Below are positions 25,806 through 33,105 of a DNA stretch of 64,000 nt, one piece after another. Under the pieces are notes generated by a model. That model had not been told where the DNA came from. It was given only the letters and a program-made list of their open reading frames with translations, and did not search any database. This DNA comes from Oligoflexia bacterium (GTDB lineage Bacteria; Bdellovibrionota; Bacteriovoracia; Bacteriovoracales; Bacteriovoracaceae): assembly GCA_015232355.1 (NCBI GenBank), contig JADFZW010000001.1:124001-188000 (forward strand). Reading direction: 5' to 3'. The first letter of the stretch is position 1. Each line of letters starts with the position of its first letter. The translations under genes and the position numbers were made by a program.

Positions 25806-26393
25806 ATGAATATGAACATGAACATGAATCAAAAAATAAAAAGCATTCCTTCTCCTCTTAAAAATATTGCTAAAAAATTTAAAAAAAAATTATTGCCTAT
25901 AAAATTTTTAGCACTCGATGCAGATGGAATATTAACTAATGGACTGGTTTATTATAGTGGTAATGAGATTGAGTTCAATCGCTACTTTAATGTTTATGAT
26001 GGTTACATCATCAAAGTTTTAATTAATGCAGGAATAGAGGTAGGAGTTATCTCTGGTGGTAACAGTATAGGATTATGTAAGAGAATTGATTATCTAAAAA
26101 TAAATCCTCGCTACGTTTTTTTAGGAAGTGAAGACAAAAGAGATGCCTATTTACAAATAAAAAAATTAACTAACCTTAGTGACAACCAAATTTGTTATAT
26201 GGGTGATGACCTTTACGATATTCCACTCCTTAACCGAGTCGGTTTTGCGGCAACTGTTCCTGATGCCTCTATAGAGGTGAAAGCATTTGCAGATTATGTA
26301 ACCAAGCGAAGAGGTGGCGAAGGTGCCGTTCGTGAGGTAGCAGATCTTATTCGTTACGCTCAAGGAATTTATCCATTGATTGAAGACTTTTAA
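25806..26393 (+). CDS. kdsC: Kdo-8-phosphate phosphatase (HAD family)
   Basis: The 195-residue protein has the HAD nucleophile motif LDADGILTNG, GVISGGNS (motif II), and YMGDDLYDIPLL (motif IV), as in KdsC phosphatases without a cap domain. It removes the phosphate from Kdo-8-P to give Kdo. The start lies in a 6-bp repeat (Met-Asn)n; ATGs at 25806, 25812, 25818 and 25824 are all possible. The N-terminal 35 residues are basic and longer than in typical KdsC. It is in the same operon between kdsA and gpsA. Confidence 0.88.
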   Translation: MNMNMNMNQKIKSIPSPLKNIAKKFKKKLLPIKFLALDADGILTNGLVYYSGNEIEFNRYFNVYDGYIIKVLINAGIEVGVISGGNSIGLCKRIDYLKINPRYVFLGSEDKRDAYLQIKKLTNLSDNQICYMGDDLYDIPLLNRVGFAATVPDASIEVKAFADYVTKRRGGEGAVREVADLIRYAQGIYPLIEDF

Positions 26394-26414
26394 AACCTTT
26401 TAAGAAAAAAAATA

Positions 26415-27473
26415 ATGAATAAAAAATATAAAATCGCACTCGTAATTGGCTCTGGAATGTTTGCTACATCCATGGCCTCGGTTTTGGCCAACAATTTCAA
26501 TCTAGTAATAATTAAAGTAAGAAGAGATGAAATATACCAGATGTTTAAAGCTGGAGAAAACTCTGCATACCTTCCGGGAATAAAACTCCCTACAAATGTT
26601 ATTCCCGCTCTAAGCTGGGCGGAAGTTGATACTCTTAGAGGATCATCTCTTTCTGATATAGAAATAATTGTTTCTGGTTTACCTTCAGCGGCCATAAAAG
26701 AATACTTTGCTGATTACCAAGGGGAGATCTCTCGCTACTTAAAATTAAATATTCCTTTTGTATCACTAACTAAAGGAATCGATCCTATCGACTTAAAACT
26801 CTCTGATGATATCTTATTTGATTACTTTAATCCTTACCGTGATCTAATAACTTTTTTATCTGGGCCCTCATTTGCAGAGGAGATTTTGCAACAACAAATC
26901 ACCTTAGTATCACTCGCCGGTAGATCAAATAAAACTTTAACTCAAGTTTCAAACATGCTTAACACTCCCTTTTTTAAATTATTTCCAACTTACGATATTA
27001 AAGGAGTGTTGCTTGGTGGGGCCTTAAAAAATGTTTTGGCCATCGCTGGAGGAATCATCGAGGAATTAGGTTACAATCACAACACCAGAGCAGCGCTAAT
27101 CACTGCTGGTATTGCAGATATGTTGCGATTTGGAGTTGTCTTTAATGCTAGATCTGAGAGCTTCTATGGTTTTAGTGGCATGGGAGACTTGATTCTTACG
27201 ACAACAGGAAATTTAAGTCGTAATAAAATTTTTGGAATGGAGATCGCTCGTGGCGAGAATAGCGAAAAAAACATCCAAGAAATTTTAGCTAAACATCACA
27301 CTGTTATTGAAGGTTATCAGACTGCCAAAGCAGCACAACTTATCTCTGAAAGATATGATATTAAATGTAAAATATTTAATGGCGTCTATAGCGTTCTCTA
27401 TGAAAATGCTAATCCCACAGCAGTGATTAACAATCTGATGGATTTTTCCTCTCGAGTAAAGACACTCTTTTAG
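26415..27473 (+). CDS. gpsA: Glycerol-3-phosphate dehydrogenase [NAD(P)+]
   Basis: The 352-residue protein begins with a Rossmann motif (VIGSGMFATSMA) and contains LPGIKLP, SLTKGID, SGPSFAEEI, LKNVLAIAGGIIEELGYN with the catalytic Lys, and GFSGMGDLILT, the standard GpsA set. It reduces dihydroxyacetone phosphate to sn-glycerol-3-phosphate for phospholipids. It follows kdsC by 21 bp and closes the operon; the toxin-antitoxin promoter begins immediately after its stop codon. Confidence 0.94.
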   Translation: MNKKYKIALVIGSGMFATSMASVLANNFNLVIIKVRRDEIYQMFKAGENSAYLPGIKLPTNVIPALSWAEVDTLRGSSLSDIEIIVSGLPSAAIKEYFADYQGEISRYLKLNIPFVSLTKGIDPIDLKLSDDILFDYFNPYRDLITFLSGPSFAEEILQQQITLVSLAGRSNKTLTQVSNMLNTPFFKLFPTYDIKGVLLGGALKNVLAIAGGIIEELGYNHNTRAALITAGIADMLRFGVVFNARSESFYGFSGMGDLILTTTGNLSRNKIFGMEIARGENSEKNIQEILAKHHTVIEGYQTAKAAQLISERYDIKCKIFNGVYSVLYENANPTAVINNLMDFSSRVKTLF

Positions 27474-27474
27474 G

Positions 27475-27503
27475 TTGACTGACAAACTAGATGTACGTAC
27501 AAT
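27475..27503 (+). promoter_or_regulatory. Sigma-70 type promoter of the toxin-antitoxin pair
   Basis: TTGACT (27475-27480) and TACAAT (27498-27503) are separated by exactly 17 bp, close to the sigma-70 consensus. The promoter lies directly after gpsA and about 60 bp before the antitoxin start. Confidence 0.75.
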
Positions 27504-27521
27504 ATTAAAGTACGTACGTAC
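27493..27521. promoter_or_regulatory. GTACGTAC palindromic operator overlapping the -10 box
   Basis: The self-complementary octamer GTACGTAC occurs at 27493-27500 and again within GTACGTACGTAC at 27510-27521, centred about 17-19 bp apart. It overlaps the -10 box and start region, which fits autoregulation by the Phd-type antitoxin/toxin complex as known for such modules. Confidence 0.65.
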
Positions 27522-27565
27522 AAAAAGAAAAAAGCAAAGCAAGCAGTAAACAGGAATAAAATTTT

Positions 27566-27796
27566 ATGAAATTAACAGCTTCACAACTTCGTCAAAATAT
27601 TTATAAAATTCTTGATAGTATCGTCGAGACAGGTAGTTCAGTAGAAATCGAACGAAATGGACATCTTTTACAAATCACTCAAGTAAAAAGATCATATAGC
27701 AAATTAAGTAAATTAAAAAAAAGAAAAATAACTGATGAAGACTCTGAGAATTTTACTCACATAGATTGGTCACACGAATGGAAGGGAGTAAAATAA
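27566..27796 (+). CDS. Phd/YefM-type antitoxin
   Basis: The 76-residue protein begins MKLTASQLRQNIYKILD and continues VEIERNGHLLQITQVKR, the N-terminal DNA-binding and dimerisation fold of Phd/YefM antitoxins. The C-terminal acidic part (from about 50) would fold onto the toxin. Its stop overlaps the toxin start as TAATG, so the two are translationally coupled. It should neutralise the PIN toxin and repress its own promoter at the GTACGTAC sites upstream. Confidence 0.82.
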   Translation: MKLTASQLRQNIYKILDSIVETGSSVEIERNGHLLQITQVKRSYSKLSKLKKRKITDEDSENFTHIDWSHEWKGVK

Positions 27797-28176
27797 TGGA
27801 TCTATATTTTTTAGACACCAATGCAACAATTTGGTTATACCAGGGAGAACTAGAGTATTTTGATAAACAAATATTAACTATTATGGAAAAACATGATCTC
27901 TATATCTCACCAATGGTTACACTTGAGTTACAATATCTATATGAAATTGATCGCATAAAAAAAAGCGGAGATAAAATTGTAAGTGAATTATATAAATCAA
28001 TAGGTTTGCAAGTTCACAATATTCCTTTAACCGTGCTCATTGAAAAAGCACTTACTGAAGAATGGACCAGAGATCCTTTTGATAGATTAATAACTACACA
28101 CGCTAAATTAGAGGATGCTTATTTAATTACTAAAGACAAAACAATCTTAAAAAACTACAAACGTGCAATTTGGTAA
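27796..28176 (+). CDS. VapC-like PIN-domain toxin
   Basis: The ATG at 27796 overlaps the antitoxin stop; an upstream extension to 27766 is not needed, and AAGGGA precedes this ATG. The 126-residue protein has the PIN acidic residues: Asp7 in FLDTNATIWL, a Glu in MVTLELQYL, and Asp in RDPFDRLITTHA followed by ITKD. PIN toxins are Mg-dependent ribonucleases, often cutting tRNA or rRNA. Together with the antitoxin it forms a type II module. Confidence 0.83.
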   Translation: MDLYFLDTNATIWLYQGELEYFDKQILTIMEKHDLYISPMVTLELQYLYEIDRIKKSGDKIVSELYKSIGLQVHNIPLTVLIEKALTEEWTRDPFDRLITTHAKLEDAYLITKDKTILKNYKRAIW

Positions 28177-28224
28177 GGGACTGCTTCAACCATAGTAAAA
28201 TATAGTAAAAATATAAATAAAAAA

Positions 28225-28290
28225 CCCCTCTTTAAACATCCTAGTTTATTTAAACTTCCTGTTTTAAAGAGGGGAAGATTTTTTTTATTT
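28225..28290. terminator. Bidirectional rho-independent terminator
   Basis: CCCCTCTTTAAA (28225-28236) pairs perfectly with TTTAAAGAGGGG (28263-28274), with a 26-nt loop. T-rich tracts follow on the plus strand (28279-28290), and on the minus strand the stem is followed by a six-T run. It can end the toxin transcript and also transcripts from the heptose-kinase operon on the other strand. Confidence 0.82.
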
Positions 28291-28299
28291 ATTTAAAAA

Positions 28300-28381
28300 T
28301 TGTCGACCAAAAGGCCGAATTATGTCCATCTAAATTGATTACGATGGTAAAAGTAATCACCTTAAGAGATCCGTGCGACAA
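28300..28381. ncRNA. Possible structured element (stem-loop in a closing stem)
   Basis: TTGTCG (28300-28305) and CGACAA (28376-28381) can close a domain holding the hairpin GATTAC/GTAATC (28337-28342, 28353-28358). It follows directly after the terminator and before the pentanucleotide array. No known RNA family is recognised, and orientation is unknown. Confidence 0.3.
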
Positions 28382-28385
28382 AACT

Positions 28386-28470
28386 GAACAGATCAGATCA
28401 AGTCAGGTCAGAACAAAATAAAACAAAACAAGACAAAACAAGACAAGACAAAACAAGACAGATCAGATCA
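28386..28470. repeat. Degenerate pentanucleotide array (17 units)
   Basis: Seventeen consecutive 5-bp units, mostly ending in CA (GAACA, GATCA, AGACA, AAACA and variants), cover 85 bp. A second short array of AGACA lies at 28596-28615. The region 28177-29019 holds no convincing gene; this array is its most regular component. Confidence 0.85.
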
Positions 28471-28595
28471 GAAAACACCACATATGCCGCAACAGTATAG
28501 TATATCCTATATTTCCATCCATGAAATTAGAAACAATAACAATCATCCTTGAAACAAAATCCATTTCGTATACACACAGAAAAATCCATTTTTCA

Positions 28596-28615
28596 AGACA
28601 AGACAAGACAAGACA
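28596..28615. repeat. AGACA pentanucleotide repeat, four perfect copies
   Basis: Four adjacent copies of AGACA use the same unit as in the larger array 130 bp upstream, then grade into an A/G-rich tract to about 28680. Confidence 0.85.
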
Positions 28616-28702
28616 AGAAAAAAAACGAAAATACAAAAGACAAAAAAGAAAAGAGAAAAAAGAAAAAAGAAAGGGAAAAAATGGATCTCTTAAAATATGT
28701 CG

Positions 28703-28776
28703 GATTTAGTATCAAAAAAAACTTGAAAGCAGAGGGAAACATTTAAGAGTTGTGAACCAGTTTAAGATACTAAATC
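28703..28776. repeat. 11-bp perfect inverted repeat
   Basis: GATTTAGTATC (28703-28713) and GATACTAAATC (28766-28776) are perfect reverse complements, 52 bp apart. A 21-codon frame (28681-28746) preceded by AAGGG overlaps the left arm; it could be a tiny peptide but has no other support. The pair could form an RNA stem or mark the ends of a small element. Confidence 0.6.
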
Positions 28777-28868
28777 AAAAACCTAGAAAAAACGTACCTC
28801 CTAAAAAAGACCAGGTTTTAAAAACCCTCTATCAAAAACCTAATCTTTCACCTCGTTTCGGCAATTCC

Positions 28869-28953
28869 AAACCCATAAATCACGCTGGGTGATCCTTAGG
28901 GCGAAACTTTGCTCCCGAATCTTTCGAATTCGGTCACCTTTATCGTCGGGTTT
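28869..28953. ncRNA. Candidate structured RNA in the G+C-richer patch before the heptose kinase 3' end
   Basis: This patch is visibly richer in G+C than its surroundings. Nested pairings are possible: AAACCC (28869-28874) with GGGTTT (28948-28953), GGTGA (28888-28892) with TCACC (28934-28938), and CCGAAT (28915-28920) with ATTCGG (28928-28933). I cannot match it to tRNA, tmRNA, RNase P, SRP or a riboswitch. On the minus strand it would lie in the 3' region of the heptose-kinase transcript. Conservation is untested. Confidence 0.35.
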
Positions 28954-29019
28954 AATTGATCCTAAAATTATCAATCAAAATGAAAAAATAATCAATTGAA
29001 ATTTTAAATATTCATTTAT

Positions 29020-30138
29020 CTATTGGAATCTTTGAGAATTTTCACTATCTAATTCTCTATAAAATTTACTGAGCTCATCAATAGAAACTGTTGCAGTTCC
29101 TCTCTTGGCAACTACAATTCCAGAGGCACAATTAGCAAGCCAACAAGATTCCTCTAACGTTGCTTTCGACACCAACGAAGCAGTAATCACACTAATTGCA
29201 GTATCACCTGCTCCTGAAACATCAAAAACTTCCTTGGCAACAGTAGGTATAATATGAAACTTTCCATCACCCTTTGTATCAATAAGTCCCATACCATTTG
29301 CTCCAAGAGTGATCACCACCATATCTAAATTTAATTTACTAACTAAAATGTCTGCCATCTTTTCTAGTTTCTTTTCTTTAGAGTAACCAAGACCCCGCAC
29401 CATGATGGTGGCCTCCTCTAAATTTGGCTTTAACAAGTTAGCATTTTTATAACAAGATGGATTGGCACTTCTACTTGGATCAACTGTTACTAATTTATTA
29501 CTCTCACGAAATAGATCAATAATTGTTGCTAATAATTTTTCCTCTACAATCCCTTTACCATAATCTTCTATTATCAATGCCGAATGTTTATCACTCATTC
29601 CTTTAATTAGCGATTCAATTTGCTCACAAGAACTAAGATGAAGATCATTCTTACTTTCATAATCTATTCTACAAATTTGTTGAGTGTTGGTTGTCACACG
29701 TTCTTTCAAAGTAGTTGTTCTACCTTTTTCTTTCACAATAGCTTTAGGATTTAATTCTCTCTCCAACATCAAACGCTCAAACTCACTTCCATTCTTATCA
29801 TCACCAATTACTGAACAAAGAGTAGAAGCAATTTTCAAACTCCGAAGATTATCACTTACATTAGCTGCCAATCCAAGTTTGTACCACTCTTCACTTACCT
29901 CCAACACTGCAACTGGCGCCTCTGGTGATATTCGCGAAACACTTCCATAGGTATACTTATCAATACCAACATCTCCAAAAACTAATATTGGATTAATCAA
30001 AGAAAAATTATCAGTAATTTCCTTAAATCGTTTTTCTGTTAATTCCCAAAATGATTTGGGAACAGCTGAATTATTTTTACTGTTATCTTTATCTTTATCT
30101 TTATCTTTATCTTTATCTTTGTCATTATTTAAAATCAT
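29020..30138 (-). CDS. D-glycero-beta-D-manno-heptose-7-phosphate kinase (RfaE1/HldA-like)
   Basis: The 372-residue PfkB-family kinase shows FGDVGIDKYTYG, SRISPEAPVAVLEV, GLAANVSDNLRSL, RIDYE, and the C-terminal VSGAGDT with the catalytic Asp; this set matches the kinase half of HldE. It phosphorylates heptose-7-P on the way to ADP-heptose for the LPS core. The nucleotidyltransferase half is absent, so this is a separate HldA-type protein. The N-terminus starts with an Asp-Lys repeat encoded by six ATCTTT units (plus strand). GAGGAATAAG precedes the ATG, which lies one base after the stop of the GT9 gene. Confidence 0.88.
   Translation of the reverse strand: MILNNDKDKDKDKDKDKDNSKNNSAVPKSFWELTEKRFKEITDNFSLINPILVFGDVGIDKYTYGSVSRISPEAPVAVLEVSEEWYKLGLAANVSDNLRSLKIASTLCSVIGDDKNGSEFERLMLERELNPKAIVKEKGRTTTLKERVTTNTQQICRIDYESKNDLHLSSCEQIESLIKGMSDKHSALIIEDYGKGIVEEKLLATIIDLFRESNKLVTVDPSRSANPSCYKNANLLKPNLEEATIMVRGLGYSKEKKLEKMADILVSKLNLDMVVITLGANGMGLIDTKGDGKFHIIPTVAKEVFDVSGAGDTAISVITASLVSKATLEESCWLANCASGIVVAKRGTATVSIDELSKFYRELDSENSQRFQ
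30085..30120 (-). repeat. 6-bp tandem repeat in the heptose-kinase N-terminus
   Basis: Six perfect copies of ATCTTT (plus strand) encode alternating Lys-Asp at residues about 6-18. The repeat preserves the frame and is N-terminal to the conserved fold. Confidence 0.92.
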
Positions 30139-30139
30139 C

Positions 30140-31288
30140 TTATTCCTCTAACATCTTCAAGACTTGATTTCCAACACTCTCAACTTTTAAGAGTGACATA
30201 CAATTTTTATCATCACATTTTATGCCACACTTTCTGTCACATTTAAAATGCGCATGGCAATCAACAAATGGAATAAATATTTTAACTCTTTCACTGGAAT
30301 TGTTCAAAAATAAGGGACCCCAACGTTTCGGTGACTGAACTTTGATTGGAGAATATATCGCTACAACCGATACACCTAAGGCATTTGCAATATGGGTAGT
30401 CCCAGTGCTTGGTCCTATAAATAATTTAGATTTTGACAAAAGTGCCATGTATGCTCTGGTGCCGACTTTCTCGCCATTCATAAAAAAAATCTTTTTTCGA
30501 ATAGAATCATACGATCCTTCATTTCCTTTTCCTTCATTAGCATACAATAATTTTTTTATGGGAGTAATATATAACTCATCCACCTCTGTAAAAGAGATAA
30601 TATATTTGTATGCGGAAATATTTTTTTCAATAAATAAAATCAACTTCAAATAAAATTCTGCAGGCCAATTTAAAGCGCTTCCTCTCATTCCAGGATGAAT
30701 AACTAAATACTCATCTGTTGAAGTAAATTTAAATTGAAAATTTATCTCTTCTGCTAATCTTCGAACTCGCTCCATTCCTCTCTCTATTTCTTCTTCTGTT
30801 AGCTTCAACGGCAGAGCTATTCTCTCAGTTAGTTTGTTTAAATCAAATGGTAAAAAAATCCCAATTGTTTGCAACAACTTTATATTGTACATTCCCTCGT
30901 GCATCTCCACTTGTGATCGTCTCTGCCATATGGCCCTATTTAGAAAAATAAAATGATTAAGACGATTTCGCAAACCACCTCTAAACTTCACTCCACTAAA
31001 AAAAGAGACCCAAGAGGGAAAATTATCTCCACCAACATATAAGTAGTGAGTGATAAAAAGTGATCGAAATGTATTATTTAATTTTTTATATCGACCCCAA
31101 AAACTCTCTCTCCTATCATAGGACAACACTTTATCTATATAAGGATTGTGCTTAAGCAATTCATCATTACCCCTCTGTACTAAAAAATAAACTTTTGAAG
31201 ATGGATAATACTCCTTTATAAATTGCGCCAGTGGCAGAGTTAGAATCGTATCTCCAATGGCATCGCTACGATTAATAAGTATATTCAT
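30140..31288 (-). CDS. GT9 family heptosyltransferase
   Basis: The 382-residue protein begins with the GT9 N-terminal strand NILINRSDAIGDTILTLPL, and its C-terminal Rossmann domain has GPSTGTTHIANALGV, the ADP-heptose binding loop. These enzymes add heptose to the LPS inner core. A cysteine-rich C-terminal tail (CDRKCGIKC) is also found in many GT9 proteins. It lies between cmk and the heptose-7-P kinase on the same strand. AGGTAATA precedes the start, within a degenerate repeat of similar spacing in the cmk-GT9 gap (31288-31322). Confidence 0.87.
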   Translation of the reverse strand: MNILINRSDAIGDTILTLPLAQFIKEYYPSSKVYFLVQRGNDELLKHNPYIDKVLSYDRRESFWGRYKKLNNTFRSLFITHYLYVGGDNFPSWVSFFSGVKFRGGLRNRLNHFIFLNRAIWQRRSQVEMHEGMYNIKLLQTIGIFLPFDLNKLTERIALPLKLTEEEIERGMERVRRLAEEINFQFKFTSTDEYLVIHPGMRGSALNWPAEFYLKLILFIEKNISAYKYIISFTEVDELYITPIKKLLYANEGKGNEGSYDSIRKKIFFMNGEKVGTRAYMALLSKSKLFIGPSTGTTHIANALGVSVVAIYSPIKVQSPKRWGPLFLNNSSERVKIFIPFVDCHAHFKCDRKCGIKCDDKNCMSLLKVESVGNQVLKMLEE

Positions 31289-31322
31289 TATTACCTTATT
31301 ACTTTATTACCTTATTACATTA

Positions 31323-32078
31323 CTACCTTGCTGCTTGGGCCACAATAGCATCCACAACCTGTTCTAAACTCATTTCAGAGCTATCTATTAAAATTGCATC
31401 ATCTGCCCTCTTCAAAGGAGCAATCGCACGCTTTGAATCCTCTTCATCTCTTTTCTTTACATCATTATAGAGTTCTTCAAAAGTAATTGTTTTGGCCGCT
31501 ACCGCCGCTACCTTTTTTAAATCCTGCAAACGTCTGGCGGTTCTTACCTCTAAAGAAGCAGTAAGAAAAATTTTACAAAATGCATTCGGAAAAACTACCG
31601 TCCCAATATCTCTCCCCTCCATAACAGCACCAGAGGAAACATTTTTCACTAATTCTCTCTGAAAATTAAGAAGAAAACTTCTAACGTAGGAGAGACGTGA
31701 AACTTTTGAAGATAGGTCAGAGATGTAGTGCTCTCTTATCTTTAAGCTAACATCTTCACCATTAACACCAATAAATAGCTGACCATTTTGATATTGATAT
31801 TCCAATCTAAAAGTATTGGTATCTAAAAGCGCACTTCGACACTTAATATCCTTTTCTTTATCCTCTAATTCAGAAGCAGAAGATAAAATATTATCATCAA
31901 CAAGAAATAATCCCTTACTATTAAGATAATAAGCAATCGCTCTAAACATTGCACCAGTATCTATGTGCATGAAATTCATTTTCTTGGCCACTAACTTGGC
32001 CACCGTCGACTTTCCACTTCCAGATGGTCCATCAATGGCCACTACTTTATCTTTTATATTATCTTTTCTACTTTCCAT
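31323..32078 (-). CDS. cmk: Cytidylate kinase
   Basis: The ATG at 32078 follows GGGAG by 5 bp and is preferred to the in-frame ATG at 32090. The 251-residue protein has the P-loop AIDGPSGSGKST, the substrate motif HIDTGAMFRAIAYYL, and MEGRDIGTVVFPNA with the NMP-binding Arg/Asp. It phosphorylates CMP and dCMP. CMP is released by Kdo transferases, which fits its presence with LPS genes, although cmk is also a general housekeeping enzyme. It is slightly longer than the common 220-230 residues. Confidence 0.93.
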   Translation of the reverse strand: MESRKDNIKDKVVAIDGPSGSGKSTVAKLVAKKMNFMHIDTGAMFRAIAYYLNSKGLFLVDDNILSSASELEDKEKDIKCRSALLDTNTFRLEYQYQNGQLFIGVNGEDVSLKIREHYISDLSSKVSRLSYVRSFLLNFQRELVKNVSSGAVMEGRDIGTVVFPNAFCKIFLTASLEVRTARRLQDLKKVAAVAAKTITFEELYNDVKKRDEEDSKRAIAPLKRADDAILIDSSEMSLEQVVDAIVAQAAR

Positions 32079-32384
32079 AATGACTCCCATAATCTTAATG
32101 GCCCCTCAATCAAGGCACATAAGAGGGCCACATCAACACCTTGAATGCATCTTGAATACAGCTTGAATACAATATTTCCCATAAAACTTAACAAATAATA
32201 CCTCAATTGCACAATTTTTTATTATTTCAAGAGGTAAAGATCATGGAAGATCTTGGCATTCAACTTGCTCAAAGAAATGTTGTCAGGGAGATTTGAGCAA
32301 AAATCCTCTAACAAAATTTTTAGTCTTAAGTTTTAAGTTAAAAAAAAATTGTACTTTTACTAACAACCTTGAGGAGTTTTTTAA
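32079..32384. promoter_or_regulatory. Leader region of the DUF4360 gene with a 9-bp stem-loop
   Basis: This 306-bp divergent gap separates cmk from the DUF4360 gene. At 32265-32273 and 32292-32300, TTGCTCAAA and TTTGAGCAA form a perfect 9-bp stem with an 18-nt loop, 85 bp before the start codon. A 17-codon frame at 32243 follows AGAGG and runs into this stem. Short direct repeats (CTTGAATRCA-like) lie at 32140-32172. No consensus promoter was located. Confidence 0.45.
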
Positions 32385-32999
32385 ATGAAAAAATTATTCG
32401 CATTAATTACACTTGCACTTTTAACATCAATTTCAACTTTTTCAGCATTTGCTTATGGCCCACAAGATATTTCACTTGGCACACCAGGGTATGCAGGCAC
32501 AGGTTGCCCTAATGGGAGTGCTTCAGTTACTCTAGCTCCAGATAAAAAATCATTAAGTATTCTTTTCGATCAATATGTAGCAACTGCAGGCGGTACTACT
32601 GGTAAATCTTTAGATAGAAAAACATGTAACTTAGCAGTTCCAGTACACGTCCCACAAGGTTACAGCATTTCAGTTTTTAAAATAGATTATAGAGGATATG
32701 TTAACGTTCCAGTTGGCGGTTCTGGTACATTCAATGTTGAGTATTTCTTTGCAGGTATCCGCGCTCCACAATACACAAAAACTTTTAGTGGTGGACATGA
32801 TGGTGAGTACGTTTTATCTGATGGTTTAGTTGGTAGAGCATTTGTTTGGTCAGCATGCGGACAAGATGTAAATTTAAGAGTTAACTCTTCGATGCTTGTA
32901 AGAAGCAACCGTGGTTTTGAAGATGCTATGGGAACAGTTGATTCAATCGACATCAAAGCTGGAATGGTTTACCACATTCAGTGGAGAGAGTGTAGATAA
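32385..32999 (+). CDS. DUF4360 family secreted protein
   Basis: The 204-residue protein has a typical signal peptide (1-23, ending SAFA) and the DUF4360 pattern: TGCPNGSASVTLAPDKKSLSILFDQ, shown here in parts as GCPNGSASV and LSILFDQYVA, then RKTCNLAVPVHVPQGYS and a late WSACGQDVNLRVNS. The four or more cysteines probably form disulfides. The family is widespread in fungi, myxobacteria and cyanobacteria; function is unknown. GAGGAGTTTTTTAA precedes the ATG. Two terminators follow the stop codon, so it is a single-gene unit, and its codon use looks like that of a highly expressed gene. Confidence 0.8.
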   Translation: MKKLFALITLALLTSISTFSAFAYGPQDISLGTPGYAGTGCPNGSASVTLAPDKKSLSILFDQYVATAGGTTGKSLDRKTCNLAVPVHVPQGYSISVFKIDYRGYVNVPVGGSGTFNVEYFFAGIRAPQYTKTFSGGHDGEYVLSDGLVGRAFVWSACGQDVNLRVNSSMLVRSNRGFEDAMGTVDSIDIKAGMVYHIQWRECR

Positions 33000-33000
33000 C

Positions 33001-33037
33001 AGACCTATCACGATAGTCATATTGATAAGGTCTTTTT
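33001..33037 (+). terminator. Rho-independent terminator of the DUF4360 gene
   Basis: AGACCTATCA (33001-33010) pairs with TGATAAGGTCT (33023-33033) with one bulged base, followed by TTTT. It starts two bases after the stop codon of the secreted-protein gene. Confidence 0.75.
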
Positions 33038-33050
33038 ACATAACATTACA

Positions 33051-33098
33051 AAAATGGCCACTTAGAGAAATAAAAAACTTTAAGTGGCCATTTTTTTT
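33051..33098. terminator. Bidirectional terminator between DUF4360 and ubiE/menG genes
   Basis: AAAATGGCCACTTA (33051-33064) and TAAGTGGCCATTTT (33081-33094) form a perfect 14-bp stem with a 16-nt loop, with T tracts on both strands. It serves the two convergent genes. Confidence 0.9.
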
Positions 33099-33105
33099 AT
33101 CTCTT

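Larger units (their letters stand above)
28177..29019. other. 840-bp gene-free, repeat-rich region
   Basis: No convincing coding sequence lies between the toxin stop and the heptose-kinase stop. Open frames at 28521-28746 are repeats read in several frames. The stretch holds, in order: a terminator, a possible stem-loop domain, a 17-unit pentanucleotide array, a second short AGACA array, an A/G-rich tract, an 11-bp inverted repeat, and a G+C-richer structured patch. It lies downstream of a toxin-antitoxin module and may mark a former insertion site. Confidence 0.6.

Noticed and set aside
28386-28615. CRISPR array
   Set aside because: The repeats are contiguous 5-bp units without spacers of constant length, and no cas gene is nearby.
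28521-28746. Overlapping open frames of 62 and 65 codons
   Set aside because: They translate the purine-rich repeat tract in two frames, rich in Lys/Arg, without conserved sequence or a good start; only a 21-codon sub-frame with a ribosome site is mentioned as a possibility.
28888-28940. tRNA-like fragment with CGAA in a loop
   Set aside because: The paired region is only about 50 nt and has no acceptor/D/anticodon arm arrangement on either strand.
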